Positions 58,001 through 64,000 of a DNA stretch of 64,000 nucleotides are shown here, in pieces. How positions within the stretch are numbered: position 1 is the stretch's first letter; each line of letters begins with the position of its first letter. This DNA comes from JAKEFM01 sp035695825. Its GTDB lineage: Bacteria; Planctomycetota; UBA1135; JAKEFM01. The position numbers and the translations under genes were made by a program. The notes below the pieces were generated by a model. That model saw only the letters and a list, made by a program, of their open reading frames with translations. It made no database searches and had not been told where the DNA came from. The stretch lies in the NCBI GenBank assembly GCA_035695825.1, contig DASRRH010000031.1, positions 62,001 to 126,000 of the forward strand, read 5' to 3'.

Positions 58001-58486
58001 CCACTCTTCCTTCCGGTAGCGCGCGAAGTCCGCTTCGACGGCGAGCCGGAACGCCGGGAGATCCGGCGGAACCCCGACGGAGAAGGTGCCTCCGGAGGCT
58101 TCGGCCGAGTACTCCGCTCTCCCGTCGTCGCGGAGGACGCGCACGAGCGCGTTCCCTTCGAAGGGCCGGGAGTCCTCCGTGACGAGCCTTCCTGCGACCC
58201 GCGCCTTGACTGCCTCGCGTGGAGGGGCCGCGGCCTCGGCGGCGAAGGGCGCCGAGGGGGCCGTCGCGGGCGCGGGAGCCGCCGGCGATAAACGCACATC
58301 ATGAGGGGAGGGACTTCCGGTCCCGACCTGCGGCGCCGCGCGATCACCTCCGAGGAAGATCGCGGCGAACAGCGCGATCGCCGCCGCGGACGCGCCGAGG
58401 AGGAGGAGTGTTCTCGCGCGGCCGCCCGCTGGGACGCTCCGCGGGTTCCGCAGGTCCGCTCCGGTTCCTCGCGAGGACGGATTCAC
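55091..58486 (-). CDS. Giant carboxypeptidase-regulatory repeat surface protein
   Basis: A 1131-residue protein from GTG 58486. A cytoplasmic start (about 1-27) is followed by one membrane helix (about 28-45, LLLLGASAAAIALFAAIF) and a long outside region of about ten beta-sandwich repeats: AGRLVTEDSRPFEGNALV, AGRVVDSHGAGVAGAGVTA, AGRVVDRRGSPVRGAKVVTED, RGTVVERETGLPVPGARVSVLDVDG, VRVVDSAGKPLEGAEVRV and others, with the closing motif G-F-x-I/V-x-x-L-x-P-G. The same repeat family is in the 51918-54128 and 49504-50865 genes. It is probably an envelope-spanning or surface protein. No enzyme domain is seen. Confidence 0.85.
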   Translation of the reverse strand: MNPSSRGTGADLRNPRSVPAGGRARTLLLLGASAAAIALFAAIFLGGDRAAPQVGTGSPSPHDVRLSPAAPAPATAPSAPFAAEAAAPPREAVKARVAGRLVTEDSRPFEGNALVRVLRDDGRAEYSAEASGGTFSVGVPPDLPAFRLAVEADFARYRKEEWFALGTPEVEEGLTLVLEPAGSVEATLRGPDGSVPETGRLSLLVVSPQFGWRSRALPARGGKARLRGLLAGKYAAVADATGFGPSSPKEVEVRDRETSRLDLVLSEDSFLAGRVVDSHGAGVAGAGVTAHPSGGFLDPASALGPFATTTDGAGAFRLRGLRGGAWTLQASKPGMLNKDRDDRTVQVPTRGGVEGIVFTLDVGRSIAGRVVDRRGSPVRGAKVVTEDDLTSEKRRWRTGSWRALSGSSVTDERGAFRISGLDEGPFAVEARREGNGVARISDVGPDAEGLELVLPGPTGVAGVVREEGTAAAVRAFRVHFDSVRRNGLMRSGGVLPLTFVTQDGAFELLDLMEGSYDLRVEAQGFGPQRVAAVEVKAGEIRRDLEVLLRRAATVRGTVVERETGLPVPGARVSVLDVDGNDGLGRTTAADAAGRFEAKGLKPGPHRLLARLEGFVDSPHVPVEVAEGGTVEGIVIEVSRGGAVEGRAVGTNGLPFARGWATANPVDSGGDSEKHSNIGPDGFFRIEGLAPGKWSILASRPRIEQGSIQVVVAPGEESVKEGVDFLGAVVLVEDRKTTRVDFEKAARPQSRVRVRVRRGEEAVAGAFLKLWDGLGGQVSELWSLLGNGLQGETGEEGVFVFEGVPPGPARLFVSGGESSAESERKVEVPGSGEVSVEISLPGGEIGGLVFKAEDRSPIEKMFVQVEPEGKLAADAWAGSRARFETDAEGRFRVRDLPPGSYWVIAGQLPGNSRFPKPPADDYFAAPVGPVEVAEASAVTVEIAAVAGGRAAVRVVDSAGKPLEGAEVRVRPLEAKGPGQFLWGPGGTTDARGIARIAGITPGRHFASARVAGYPECASAERVVKSGEEAAFEIAMLRGTRVRISFVAEGGRALAPGTPPVRDAKGREVLAWPPKPGEGPPEEQGKAIVHLVPGDYTVGVWANGGFARWVAFRVGDASPQEVVVRLEPGELRR

Positions 58487-58678
58487 GCGGAGGATGGGGA
58501 GGCCTCGTTTCGTGCCTCCTCGTGGCGCGCGGCGATTGTAAGGGCCGGAGGAACGCGCGCGCCGATTGGCGGACCGGGACTCGCGAACGGCGCGACTTCC
58601 AGCCCGGACCCTCCCAGGCCTTGCGACGAGAGGGAGAGGAATGACCTGTTAGGTCTTCATTCGCCACGAGATGTTGGG

Positions 58679-58707
58679 TTGCGAGTTCGATCCTCCCCCA
58701 ATATCCT
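58679..58707 (+). promoter_or_regulatory. Promoter of the AAA ATPase gene
   Basis: TTGCGA at 58679-58684 and TATCCT at 58702-58707 are separated by 17 bases. The ATG at 58744 is 36 bases downstream. Confidence 0.5.
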
Positions 58708-58743
58708 GCGATCTCGCGCCACGAAGCCTCGGAACCGGGAGCC

Positions 58744-59484
58744 ATGAGCGAGAACACGAAGGACCTACGGGTCTACCTCGTCGGCGCGCACGCGACGGGG
58801 AAGACGACCCTCGCGCGATACATCCGCGACCACTACGGCCTCCCGATGATCAGCGAGGTGGCGCGGGCCGTGCTCGCGGAACTCGAGACGAACCTCGACC
58901 GCCTGCGCTCCGATGTCGACGCGGTCTCCCGCTACCAGCGCGAGGTCTTCTTCCGCCAGATCGAGGCCGAGCGCGCGCAGGCGAGCAAGGGGGGATTCGT
59001 CTCCGACCGCGCCTTCTGCAACCTCTCCTACGCCGCGAACCACGCGACGATCATGGCCGAGGTCTTCCGCGACCCGATCCTCGACGACTACATGCGCTGG
59101 GTGGGGGAGGGGATCGTCTTCTTCCTCCGCCCGCACCGCGAGTTCCTCCAGGCCGACGGCGTGCGTGCGGGCCTCGCGTGGGAGGACGTCCTCGTCGTCG
59201 ACGGGATGGTGAAGCTCTTCCTCGAGATGTACGGAGTCCCCTACTTCCCCGTCTCGATGATCGCGATGCAGGAGCGCGTCCGGCTCGTCGACGCGGTCCT
59301 TTCCCTCAAGATCGGGCGGCGCTGCGGCTCCTACCGCATCGCCCCCTCCGCCCCGCCGCCGAAGACCGCGGCGAGCCTCGCGACGGTCGTCTCCCAGCCG
59401 AAGCGCGCGCGCAGGACGGGCGAGCTACCTCTCGCGCCGGTCCGCAACGGGGATCGCTACCCGGTGGTGGTTGCTTCTCCCTGA
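58744..59484 (+). CDS. P-loop NTPase, NadR/AAA_28-like
   Basis: A 246-residue NTPase. The Walker A (GAHATGKT, residues 14-21) lies at once after the start (YLVGAHATGKTTLARYIRDHYGL), then SEVARAVLAEL and a Walker-B-like FVSDRAFCNLSYAANHA and VDGMVKLFLEMYG. The protein resembles the AAA_28/NadR-kinase group, nucleoside or nucleotide kinases or small NTPases. The C-terminal 70 residues (RRCGSYRIAPSAPP; RRTGELPLAPVRNGDRYP) are basic. A 5'-truncated copy lies 0.8 kb downstream. The substrate is not predictable. Confidence 0.8.
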   Translation: MSENTKDLRVYLVGAHATGKTTLARYIRDHYGLPMISEVARAVLAELETNLDRLRSDVDAVSRYQREVFFRQIEAERAQASKGGFVSDRAFCNLSYAANHATIMAEVFRDPILDDYMRWVGEGIVFFLRPHREFLQADGVRAGLAWEDVLVVDGMVKLFLEMYGVPYFPVSMIAMQERVRLVDAVLSLKIGRRCGSYRIAPSAPPPKTAASLATVVSQPKRARRTGELPLAPVRNGDRYPVVVASP

Positions 59485-59689
59485 TCCGCCTGGAGGGCTC
59501 TGGCACTTGATCGAGCCGGTCTCTCGTCGAGTTAGGAACGGCAGGTCGAGCGAGCCTGGGTGCGGGTAGGGGATGGGGGCTCGGGAGGGTCCCCGGCCGG
59601 CCCTCCCAGACGAGAGCCGGCCCGCGGCACGCTCGTTCGCATGAAATCTCCTTCGGAATCGGTCGACGGTCGAGCGCAGCGGTGCGGTC

Positions 59690-59971
59690 GTGTTCGATCG
59701 TGAGCTGCGACGATTCCGGGAAGCGGTCCGGATCGGAGAGTACGTCGTCACCTATCACGGGCTCGACGAGATGGAGGACGACGGTCTCTCCGTGCTGGAC
59801 GTGGAGTCCTGCGTGCTGACGGGCTCGATCGTCGAACGCTAGCTCGATCACCGAACCGGCGAGAAGAAGTTCCTCATTCGAGGACGCACGGTCCAGGGGG
59901 AGGGAGCGGCGGTAGTGGTGAAGCGACTCCCGGCGGGTAGGATGGCCGTCCTGACCGTCTACAGGATGTGA
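59690..59971 (+). pseudogene. DUF4258-like toxin-type gene interrupted by an amber codon
   Basis: From GTG 59690 the frame reads FDRELRRFREAVRIGEYVVTYHGLDEMEDDGLSVLDVESCVLTGSIVER, then TAG at 59840-59842, then continues in the same frame as LDHRTGEKKFLIRGRTVQGEGAAVVVKRL to AVLTVYRM and a TGA at 59969-59971. The combined 93 codons have the DUF4258 pattern (YxxxHGxxEMEExGLS…E…G…RFLIRGRT…VVTVYR). The YgiT-type zinc finger gene 4 bases downstream is its usual partner. One substitution or a suppressor tRNA would restore it. It is therefore a decayed or read-through toxin. Confidence 0.75.
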
Positions 59972-59974
59972 AAC

Positions 59975-60241
59975 ATGAGCCGCCGGAAGATCGTGTGCGA
60001 CTTCTGCGGCAGGACGGGAGTCCGCGTCCGTCGTGCCACCCGAAGCTACGGGCGCGGCCGTTCCGAGTTCCTGATCCGCAACATCCCGACGATCAGCTGC
60101 CCCCACTGCGGGGAGACCTACGTCACGGCGCAGACCGCGCGCGAGCTGGAACGGATCAAGATCCACCGTCGCAGCCTCGCGGTGAAGCGGCGGGTTGCGG
60201 TGGCGGACTTCCCGAGGGTTCCTCGCCGTAGGGCGGGCTGA
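59975..60241 (+). CDS. YgiT-type zinc-finger antitoxin-like protein (MqsA N-terminal-like)
   Basis: An 88-residue protein with two CxxC pairs (CDFCGR and CPHCGE) about 30 residues apart, spaced by RSYGRGRSEFLIRNIPTIS. This is the YgiT/MqsA zinc ribbon that binds the toxin. The C-terminus (TARELERIKIHRRSLAVKRR) is a helical tail but too short for the HTH of full MqsA. It follows the amber-interrupted DUF4258 gene by 4 bases. Its frame reads on, after the stop, into the truncated ATPase copy. Confidence 0.75.
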   Translation: MSRRKIVCDFCGRTGVRVRRATRSYGRGRSEFLIRNIPTISCPHCGETYVTAQTARELERIKIHRRSLAVKRRVAVADFPRVPRRRAG

Positions 60242-60271
60242 CGCGAGGCTCGATCCGAGGGCTCGATCCGC

Positions 60272-60877
60272 AAGCTAGCGACGAGCCTCGACCGCCTGCG
60301 CTCGGACGTCGACGCCGTCTCGCCCTACCAGCGCGAGGTCTTCTTCCGCCAGATCGAGGGCGAGCGGGCCCAGGCGCAGAAGGGGGGCTTCGTCTCCGAC
60401 CGCGCCTTCTGCAACCTCTCCAACGCCGCGAACCACGCGACGATCATGGCGGAGGTCTTCCGCGACCCGATCCTCGACGATTACATGTGGTGGGTGGGGG
60501 AGGGGATCGTCTTCTTCCTCCGCCCGCACCGCGAGCTCCTCGCGGCCGACGGCGTGCGCGGGGGCATCGCATGGGAGGACGTCCTCGTCGTCGACGGGAT
60601 GGTGAAGCTCTTCCTCGAGATGTACGGGATCCCGTACTTCCCGGTCCCGATGGTCGCGATGCAGGAGCGGGTCCGCCTCGTCGACGCGGTCCTCTCCCTC
60701 AAGATCGGGCGGCGCTGCGGCTCCTACCGCGTCGAATCGTCCCCCGCGCGGCCGAAGACCGCGGCGAGCCTCGCGACGGTCGTCTCCCAGCCGGAGCGCG
60801 CGCGCAGGACGGGCGAGCTTCCGCTCGCGCCCGTGCGGAACGGCGATCGGTACCCGATCGCCACGAGTTCCTCCTAG
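60272..60877 (+). pseudogene. 5'-truncated duplicate of the P-loop NTPase gene
   Basis: From about 60281 the frame reads TSLDRLRSDVDAVSPYQREVFFRQIEGERAQAQKGGFVSDRAFCNLS and continues to AVRNGDRYPIATSSS. It is nearly identical to residues about 47-246 of the gene at 58744-59484. The first 46 codons, including the Walker A site, are missing. The upstream frame runs back to the zinc-finger gene's stop codon. An ATG at 60446 gives a 143-residue remnant, but without the P-loop it cannot be an NTPase. The duplication unit flanks the zinc-finger/DUF4258 pair. Confidence 0.8.
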
Positions 60878-61299
60878 CTTCACGAGGGGCCCTGCAATGG
60901 AGCCCGGCGGACTCGAGCGGCGGGTCTGGCCGAGTCCACGTCGGCCCCCCCGGCGAGGAGGTCTTCCCGATCCGGAGATCCGCGGCGCTCTGTCGAGGGG
61001 CCCCAGCCGAAGGCCGTTGCGCCCGCTACGTCCCCTCCCCCGATCGCGCTCGCTTGCCCGCTCTGGACACCTGCGCTAGATTCCGCGGTGTGTTGAGGGA
61101 AGTGGATCTCGACACGGGGACGGCGACGGCGCTGCGCCGATCCGGCGATTCGCGGAATCCCGGCTCGCCGGCGTCCAGCGTTACCGCACGGGAGCTCGGC
61201 GGCGCCTCCCTCGTCTGCGAGGAGACCTGGAAAACCGAAGGGAGCGGCCCCCCTCGTCCACGGCCCACCGTCCGGCTCGGCGACCGGGCCCGCGCCACG
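60878..61299. other. Gene-poor interval before the integrase
   Basis: This 422-base stretch holds no gene I can support. TTGCCC at 61054-61059 and TAGATT at 61077-61082 (17-base spacer) form a plausible promoter. An in-frame GTG at 61090, eight bases after that -10 box, could extend the integrase by 70 residues, but they are Pro/Gly-rich and not integrase-like. Confidence 0.5.
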
Positions 61300-62239
61300 A
61301 TGCGACTACGTCAAATGAGCCCGCGCACGGAGGACGCGTACGTGGGCTGGTTGCTGCGCCACCACGCGTTCCACGGACGGCAAGACCCCTCGCAACCCGG
61401 CGCGGAACACGTCACCTCCTTCCTGAACGCGCTGGCGACGCGCTCGCGCGTGTCCGCCGCGACGCAGAACCAGGCGCTGGCCGCGCTCCTCTTCCTCTAC
61501 CGCGAGGTGCTGGGCCTGGACCTGCCGTGGCTCGAGGGCCTGGTTCGCGCGAGGACGCCCGAGCGCCTCCCCGTCGTTCTCTCGCGCGACGAGGTGCTGG
61601 CGGTCCTCGGGCGCATGGAAGGCGCGCCGCGGCGGATGGCGACGCTGTTCTACGGCTCCGGCCTGCGCCTCCTGGAGTGCTGCCGCCTGCGCGTGAAGGA
61701 CGTCGACTTCGGCCGCAACCAGATCGCGGTCCGGCGCGGGAAGGGCGACAAGGACCGCGTCACGATGCTGCCGTGCGCCGTGAGGGCCGCCCTGGCCGAG
61801 CACCTGGAACGGGCTCGAGAGCAGCACTTGCGCGATCTGGCGCAGGGGGCGGGCTTCGTGGAGCTCCCCGGCGCGCTGGCGCGCAAGCTCCCGTCCGCGG
61901 GGCGCGAGTGGCCCTGGCAGTGGGTCTTCCCCGGCGACGCGCATCTACGTCGAGCGGGTCGGCGGGGAGAGGCGACGCCACCACCTGCACGAGACGGTCG
62001 TTCAGCAGGCCGTGCGCCGGGCCGTCCTCGCATCGGGAATCCCGAAGAGAGCCACCTGCCACACGTTCCGCCACTCGTTCGCGACGCACCTCCTTGAGGA
62101 CGGGAGCGACATCCGCACCGTCCAGGAGCTGCTCGGGCACAGGGACGTGGCGACGACCATGGTCTACACGCGCGTCCTGAACCGGGGGCCGGCGGGGGTG
62201 CGAAGCCCGGCGGACCGGCTGCTGGGGGACGGGCCGTGA
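61300..62239 (+). pseudogene. Integron-type tyrosine recombinase, frameshifted
   Basis: The first 210 residues (from ATG 61300) read MRLRQMSPRTEDAYVGWLLRHHAF, FYGSGLRLLECCRLRVKDVDF and GKGDKDRVTMLP, matching IntI. They include the integron-specific insert (HLRDLAQGAGFVELPGALARK; REWPWQWVFP). At about 61931-61945 the frame is lost, and reading one base further on gives RIYVERVGGERRRHHLHETVV, CHTFRHSFATHLLEDG, LLGHRDVATTMVYTRVLNRGPAGVRSPAD, which is the IntI C-terminus with its catalytic His-x-x-Arg and Tyr. All active-site residues exist but lie in two frames. A one-base error or a true mutation is possible. Confidence 0.85.
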
Positions 62240-62322
62240 GCGGACGGTGGGTCGCGACACGGGCGGCGGTTTGGCGGGTGGTGGAGTCCGTCGCCTTGCC
62301 TTGCCGACCGGAGACGAACGTA

Positions 62323-62463
62323 GATCTGCCTAACCCTGGAGAGGCGGTGAAACGGATCAAGCACAAATGCTCGGGTGACGCGTACTTGATGCCGGGGACG
62401 AGTCGGATGCGGGCCGCATTAGGCAGATGGCGTCACTGCGTTCAGGGGGATTAGGCAGATCAG
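62323..62463 (+). repeat. attC/attI-like inverted-repeat site after the integrase
   Basis: GATCTGCCTAACCC (62323-62336) is nearly inverted-complementary to two direct copies of ATTAGGCAGAT (62418-62428 and 62450-62460). Between them, CGGATCAAG and CTTGATGCCG pair with one unpaired base, the inner-palindrome style of an attC. The R'' core GCCTAAC and R' core (A)TTAGGC are standard integron sequences. The second ATTAGGCAGAT may mark a second site or attI. Confidence 0.6.
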
Positions 62464-62512
62464 TCCAATACACGTTAGCCGTGCCCACCCTTTCTTGAGG
62501 TGGCGTCAACTC

Positions 62513-62977
62513 GTGAACACTCGCCAGCCCAGCCCCAACGCACAGTTTTCCGCCTTCCTGTCGCGGTTCCCCCCCGAGATCGTCGCGCTGGTAAAGCGGT
62601 GTCTGCCCAAACTCCGCCGCGCTTTCCCCGGCTCCTATCAGCTCGTTTACGACTACTCCAACTCGCTCGTGGTGGCGTTCGGTATGTCAGAGCGCGGATA
62701 CGAGGCCATCGTCGCCATTGCTATCTTTCCGCGCTGGCTCCGGCTGTACTTCGACAAGTCCCTTCCCGACCCTAAAGGTCTTCTCGAGGGCTCTGGCGCC
62801 AAAGTACGCAGCGTTACCCTCAAGGCCGCATCAGACCTCGATCACGGGGACATCCAGGTACTAATCAAGGCTGCGATCAAGCACTCCGGGGTCATCTTCC
62901 CGCGCACCCGCTCGAGCCGCATGATCATCAAGTCGGAGTCGAAGAAGCGGAGACCAAGGAGAACCGGGGACGCCTAA
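62513..62977 (+). CDS. DUF1801 family protein, integron cassette gene
   Basis: A 154-residue protein starting at GTG 62513 (GAGGTGG ribosome site upstream), with TTG 62495 as an alternative. FPPEIVALVKRCLPKLRRAFPGSYQLVYDYSNSLVVAFGMS and YFDKSLPDPKGLLEGSGAKVRSVTLKAASDLDHGDIQVLIKAA follow the DUF1801/YdhG pattern, a small fold often found in cassettes and of unknown role. Codon use is far less GC-rich than the neighbours. The TAA stop (62975-62977) lies inside the R'' core GCCTAAC of the attC, as is typical of a cassette. Confidence 0.85.
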   Translation: MNTRQPSPNAQFSAFLSRFPPEIVALVKRCLPKLRRAFPGSYQLVYDYSNSLVVAFGMSERGYEAIVAIAIFPRWLRLYFDKSLPDPKGLLEGSGAKVRSVTLKAASDLDHGDIQVLIKAAIKHSGVIFPRTRSSRMIIKSESKKRRPRRTGDA

Positions 62978-63070
62978 CATGCGCATGCACCTGACAACGG
63001 CGCCGCGAAAGGTTTCAGACGCCGTGAGGTACTCTGAGGCGCCGTTGCAGGTGATGCGCAGCCGTTTGCC
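62972..63070 (+). repeat. attC recombination site of the DUF1801 cassette
   Basis: It begins with GCCTAAC (62972-62978). TGCGCAT (62980-62986), CACCTG (62988-62993) and CAACGGCGCC (62995-63004) pair in turn with 63054-63060, 63048-63053 and 63038-63047. That leaves G62987 and A62994 unpaired on one strand only, the extrahelical bases needed for strand choice. The R' end is GTTTGCC (63064-63070), weaker than the usual GTTRRRY. The whole site is 99 bases long. Confidence 0.8.
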
Positions 63071-63260
63071 AGATGGACGGATATCGAACGGCGACCTGCC
63101 GATCGTCCCGCACGGGTTCTCCAACGTTGTTCTCGTGACGGATGTCTAAGTCCAGTGGATCCACTCGCGCCGCGCGCGCCGAGGTTTGGATCGGAACGAT
63201 TCATCCGCGGCCCGTCCAGCGCCGCCCCCCGTTCGGCCCAGGTTTCAGGATGCCGCAGCA
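63071..63260. other. Cassette leader with no gene seen
   Basis: This 190-base interval between the attC and the next cassette start holds no open frame of note. It may carry the promoter of the metalloprotease cassette. Confidence 0.4.
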
Positions 63261-64000
63261 ATGACATTCCTACCGTCACGCATGCGATTCGGCTTTCTCT
63301 TCTCAGGCCTCAGCTGTGCCCTCGCGGTTGCGCACGCGCAACCGGTCGTGCGATTCGAGGTCAGGTTTTCGAAACTACTGGCCGTCTTCCATTACCTCCG
63401 GCAACTCACGCCGAAGGCAGGCCCGAATCCGTATAAGGCCCAGTTTGCGGCCTCACGGTTTGCGACCCCCGCGAATCTCGCGCTCCTCGGCTCGTTTGAC
63501 TCGATCCAGACCGATTACGAATACAGCTATCCGGCGTACCCGGACGGAAAGATCGAAGGGTCGACGTCGTACATCCTCAAGCGAAACCTGATTCTCGCGT
63601 CATCGTTGGCTGACTTCCGAACGCGTTCCATCGTCGTGCTCCCGAGCGGCGACCTGAATCGCATCGTATCCGCACTGGAGGCATTCACGCCCGTCTACGA
63701 CTCGCTGATCTACGAGTCGAGTCGTGCCACCTTCGAGCGACAGCTTCATGAAATCGAGGCACTGCTCACGGAGAAGCGGGCCGCGGCGCTCTTTGACGGC
63801 ATTCGCGTCTTCTATCGGGCGTCGTGGGATCCATCCATCCCGTTTCTCTTCGCGTTCTATCCGCGTCCTGCTGGGGGCGGGTTCAGCGCTACCGCGTACG
63901 GCAACGTGGCGGAGAGTGAGCTGCCGTCCGATATGAAAGACTATGCGGTGATGCTCGTGCTCATGCTGCACGAGGCCGCCCACATCCTGCTCGACGAACA
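63261..64000 (+). CDS. Secreted zinc-metalloprotease-like protein, cassette gene (3' end outside window)
   Basis: From ATG 63261 a frame stays open to the last base of the window: 246 complete codons and two bases of the next. A signal peptide (RFGFLFSGLSCALAVAHAQ) is followed by a mixed alpha/beta part (about 30-235). The last visible residues are MLVLMLHEAAHILLDEQ, holding HEAAH, the HExxH zinc-binding and catalytic motif of gluzincin/metzincin proteases. The third zinc ligand would lie beyond the window. Codon use is AT-richer than the chromosome. It lies after an attC, so it is read as a captured cassette. Confidence 0.7.
   Translation, partial: MTFLPSRMRFGFLFSGLSCALAVAHAQPVVRFEVRFSKLLAVFHYLRQLTPKAGPNPYKAQFAASRFATPANLALLGSFDSIQTDYEYSYPAYPDGKIEGSTSYILKRNLILASSLADFRTRSIVVLPSGDLNRIVSALEAFTPVYDSLIYESSRATFERQLHEIEALLTEKRAAALFDGIRVFYRASWDPSIPFLFAFYPRPAGGGFSATAYGNVAESELPSDMKDYAVMLVLMLHEAAHILLDE

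Larger units (their letters stand above)
61300..64000 (+). mobile_element. Chromosomal integron with integrase facing its cassettes
   Basis: The integrase gene and the cassette genes downstream are on the same strand, with attC-like sites between. The orientation is the inverted type reported from a few spirochaetes and planctomycetes, in contrast to the usual divergent class 1 layout. Cassette content is a DUF1801 protein, then an exported metalloprotease. The array continues past the window. Base composition is lower in GC than the chromosome here. Confidence 0.75.

Noticed and set aside
62236..62454. A 72-residue frame after the integrase
   Set aside because: It covers the inverted repeats of the recombination site and begins at the integrase stop. 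No protein features.
1..64000. CRISPR arrays, rRNA and tRNA genes
   Set aside because: By eye, no regular direct repeats with unique spacers, no T-loop GTTCGAATC-type cloverleaf and no rRNA core sequence were found. A covariance search would be decisive.

Overview
The window is about 70% GC, densely coded, and reads as bacterial chromosome from a Gram-negative-type cell. Signs of that cell type are type II secretion/type IV pilus-like pseudopilins, apolipoprotein N-acyltransferase, SurA/PpiD-type chaperones and a multihaem cytochrome. Several traits point, by inference only, to Planctomycetota or a similar environmental lineage: ECF sigma factors beside very large carboxypeptidase-regulatory-repeat proteins, an integron integrase facing the same way as its cassettes, and a split microcompartment locus whose shell proteins resemble those I recall from Haliangium ochraceum. 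Stop/start overlaps (ATGA, GTGA, TTGA) and GTG or TTG starts are common. Many start codons lie only a few bases after a TAnnnT -10 box.

Layout. 1-5140: end of a pseudopilin cluster, a secreted zinc-ribbon protein, a PpiC isomerase and scpB. 5232-12272: a membrane-anchored PpiD/SurA-like chaperone, a surface-glycan-type cluster on the minus strand (two methyltransferases and an FAD oxidoreductase), a DUF362 protein and a secreted Lys/Glu-rich protein. 12297-13707: a strong bidirectional terminator, a lipoprotein MsrB and a VapBC-type pair. 13886-15338: a PilX-like surface protein behind a clear c-di-GMP-I (GEMM) riboswitch. 15367-22994: two GT2 glycosyltransferases, a MagIII/Nth-type DNA glycosylase, a methyltransferase, a YfhO-like membrane protein and an O-antigen ligase-like TPR protein. 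22991-26184: ribH-nusB-ftsY and divergent moeA. 26186-35360: lnt, then a shape operon with a coiled-coil membrane protein, a small membrane protein, mreB, mreC, mreD, mrdA and rodA. 35415-39288: microcompartment locus (BMC-H, CoA-acylating aldehyde dehydrogenase, BMC-H, two BMC-T, EutT-N-like protein) with no pentameric vertex protein and no signature enzyme. 39347-40162: a second PIN toxin/antitoxin pair with its own promoter.

40526-49260: a transglutaminase-like protein, greA, an ECF sigma/anti-sigma pair, an MFS transporter, an NRDE protein, a macrodomain protein, a pentahaem cytochrome c and a Tat-exported class V aminotransferase. 49504-58486: three giant repeat proteins, one apparently the split 3' half of an ECF-sigma/membrane fusion gene, plus a HEPN-domain two-gene cassette. 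58744-60877: a P-loop ATPase gene and its 5'-truncated duplicate, flanking a DUF4258 (amber-interrupted)/YgiT zinc-finger pair. 61300-64000: a chromosomal integron with a frameshifted IntI-type integrase, attC-like sites, a DUF1801 cassette and a cassette-encoded secreted HExxH metalloprotease that runs off the end. Base composition and codon use shift visibly towards AT inside the cassettes.

Taken together, the first 60 kb is an ordinary but unusual chromosome: housekeeping operons, envelope synthesis, shape control and a satellite microcompartment. The last 10 kb is an accessory zone of repeat proteins, toxin-antitoxin debris, a duplication and an integron. I saw no tRNA, rRNA or CRISPR array.
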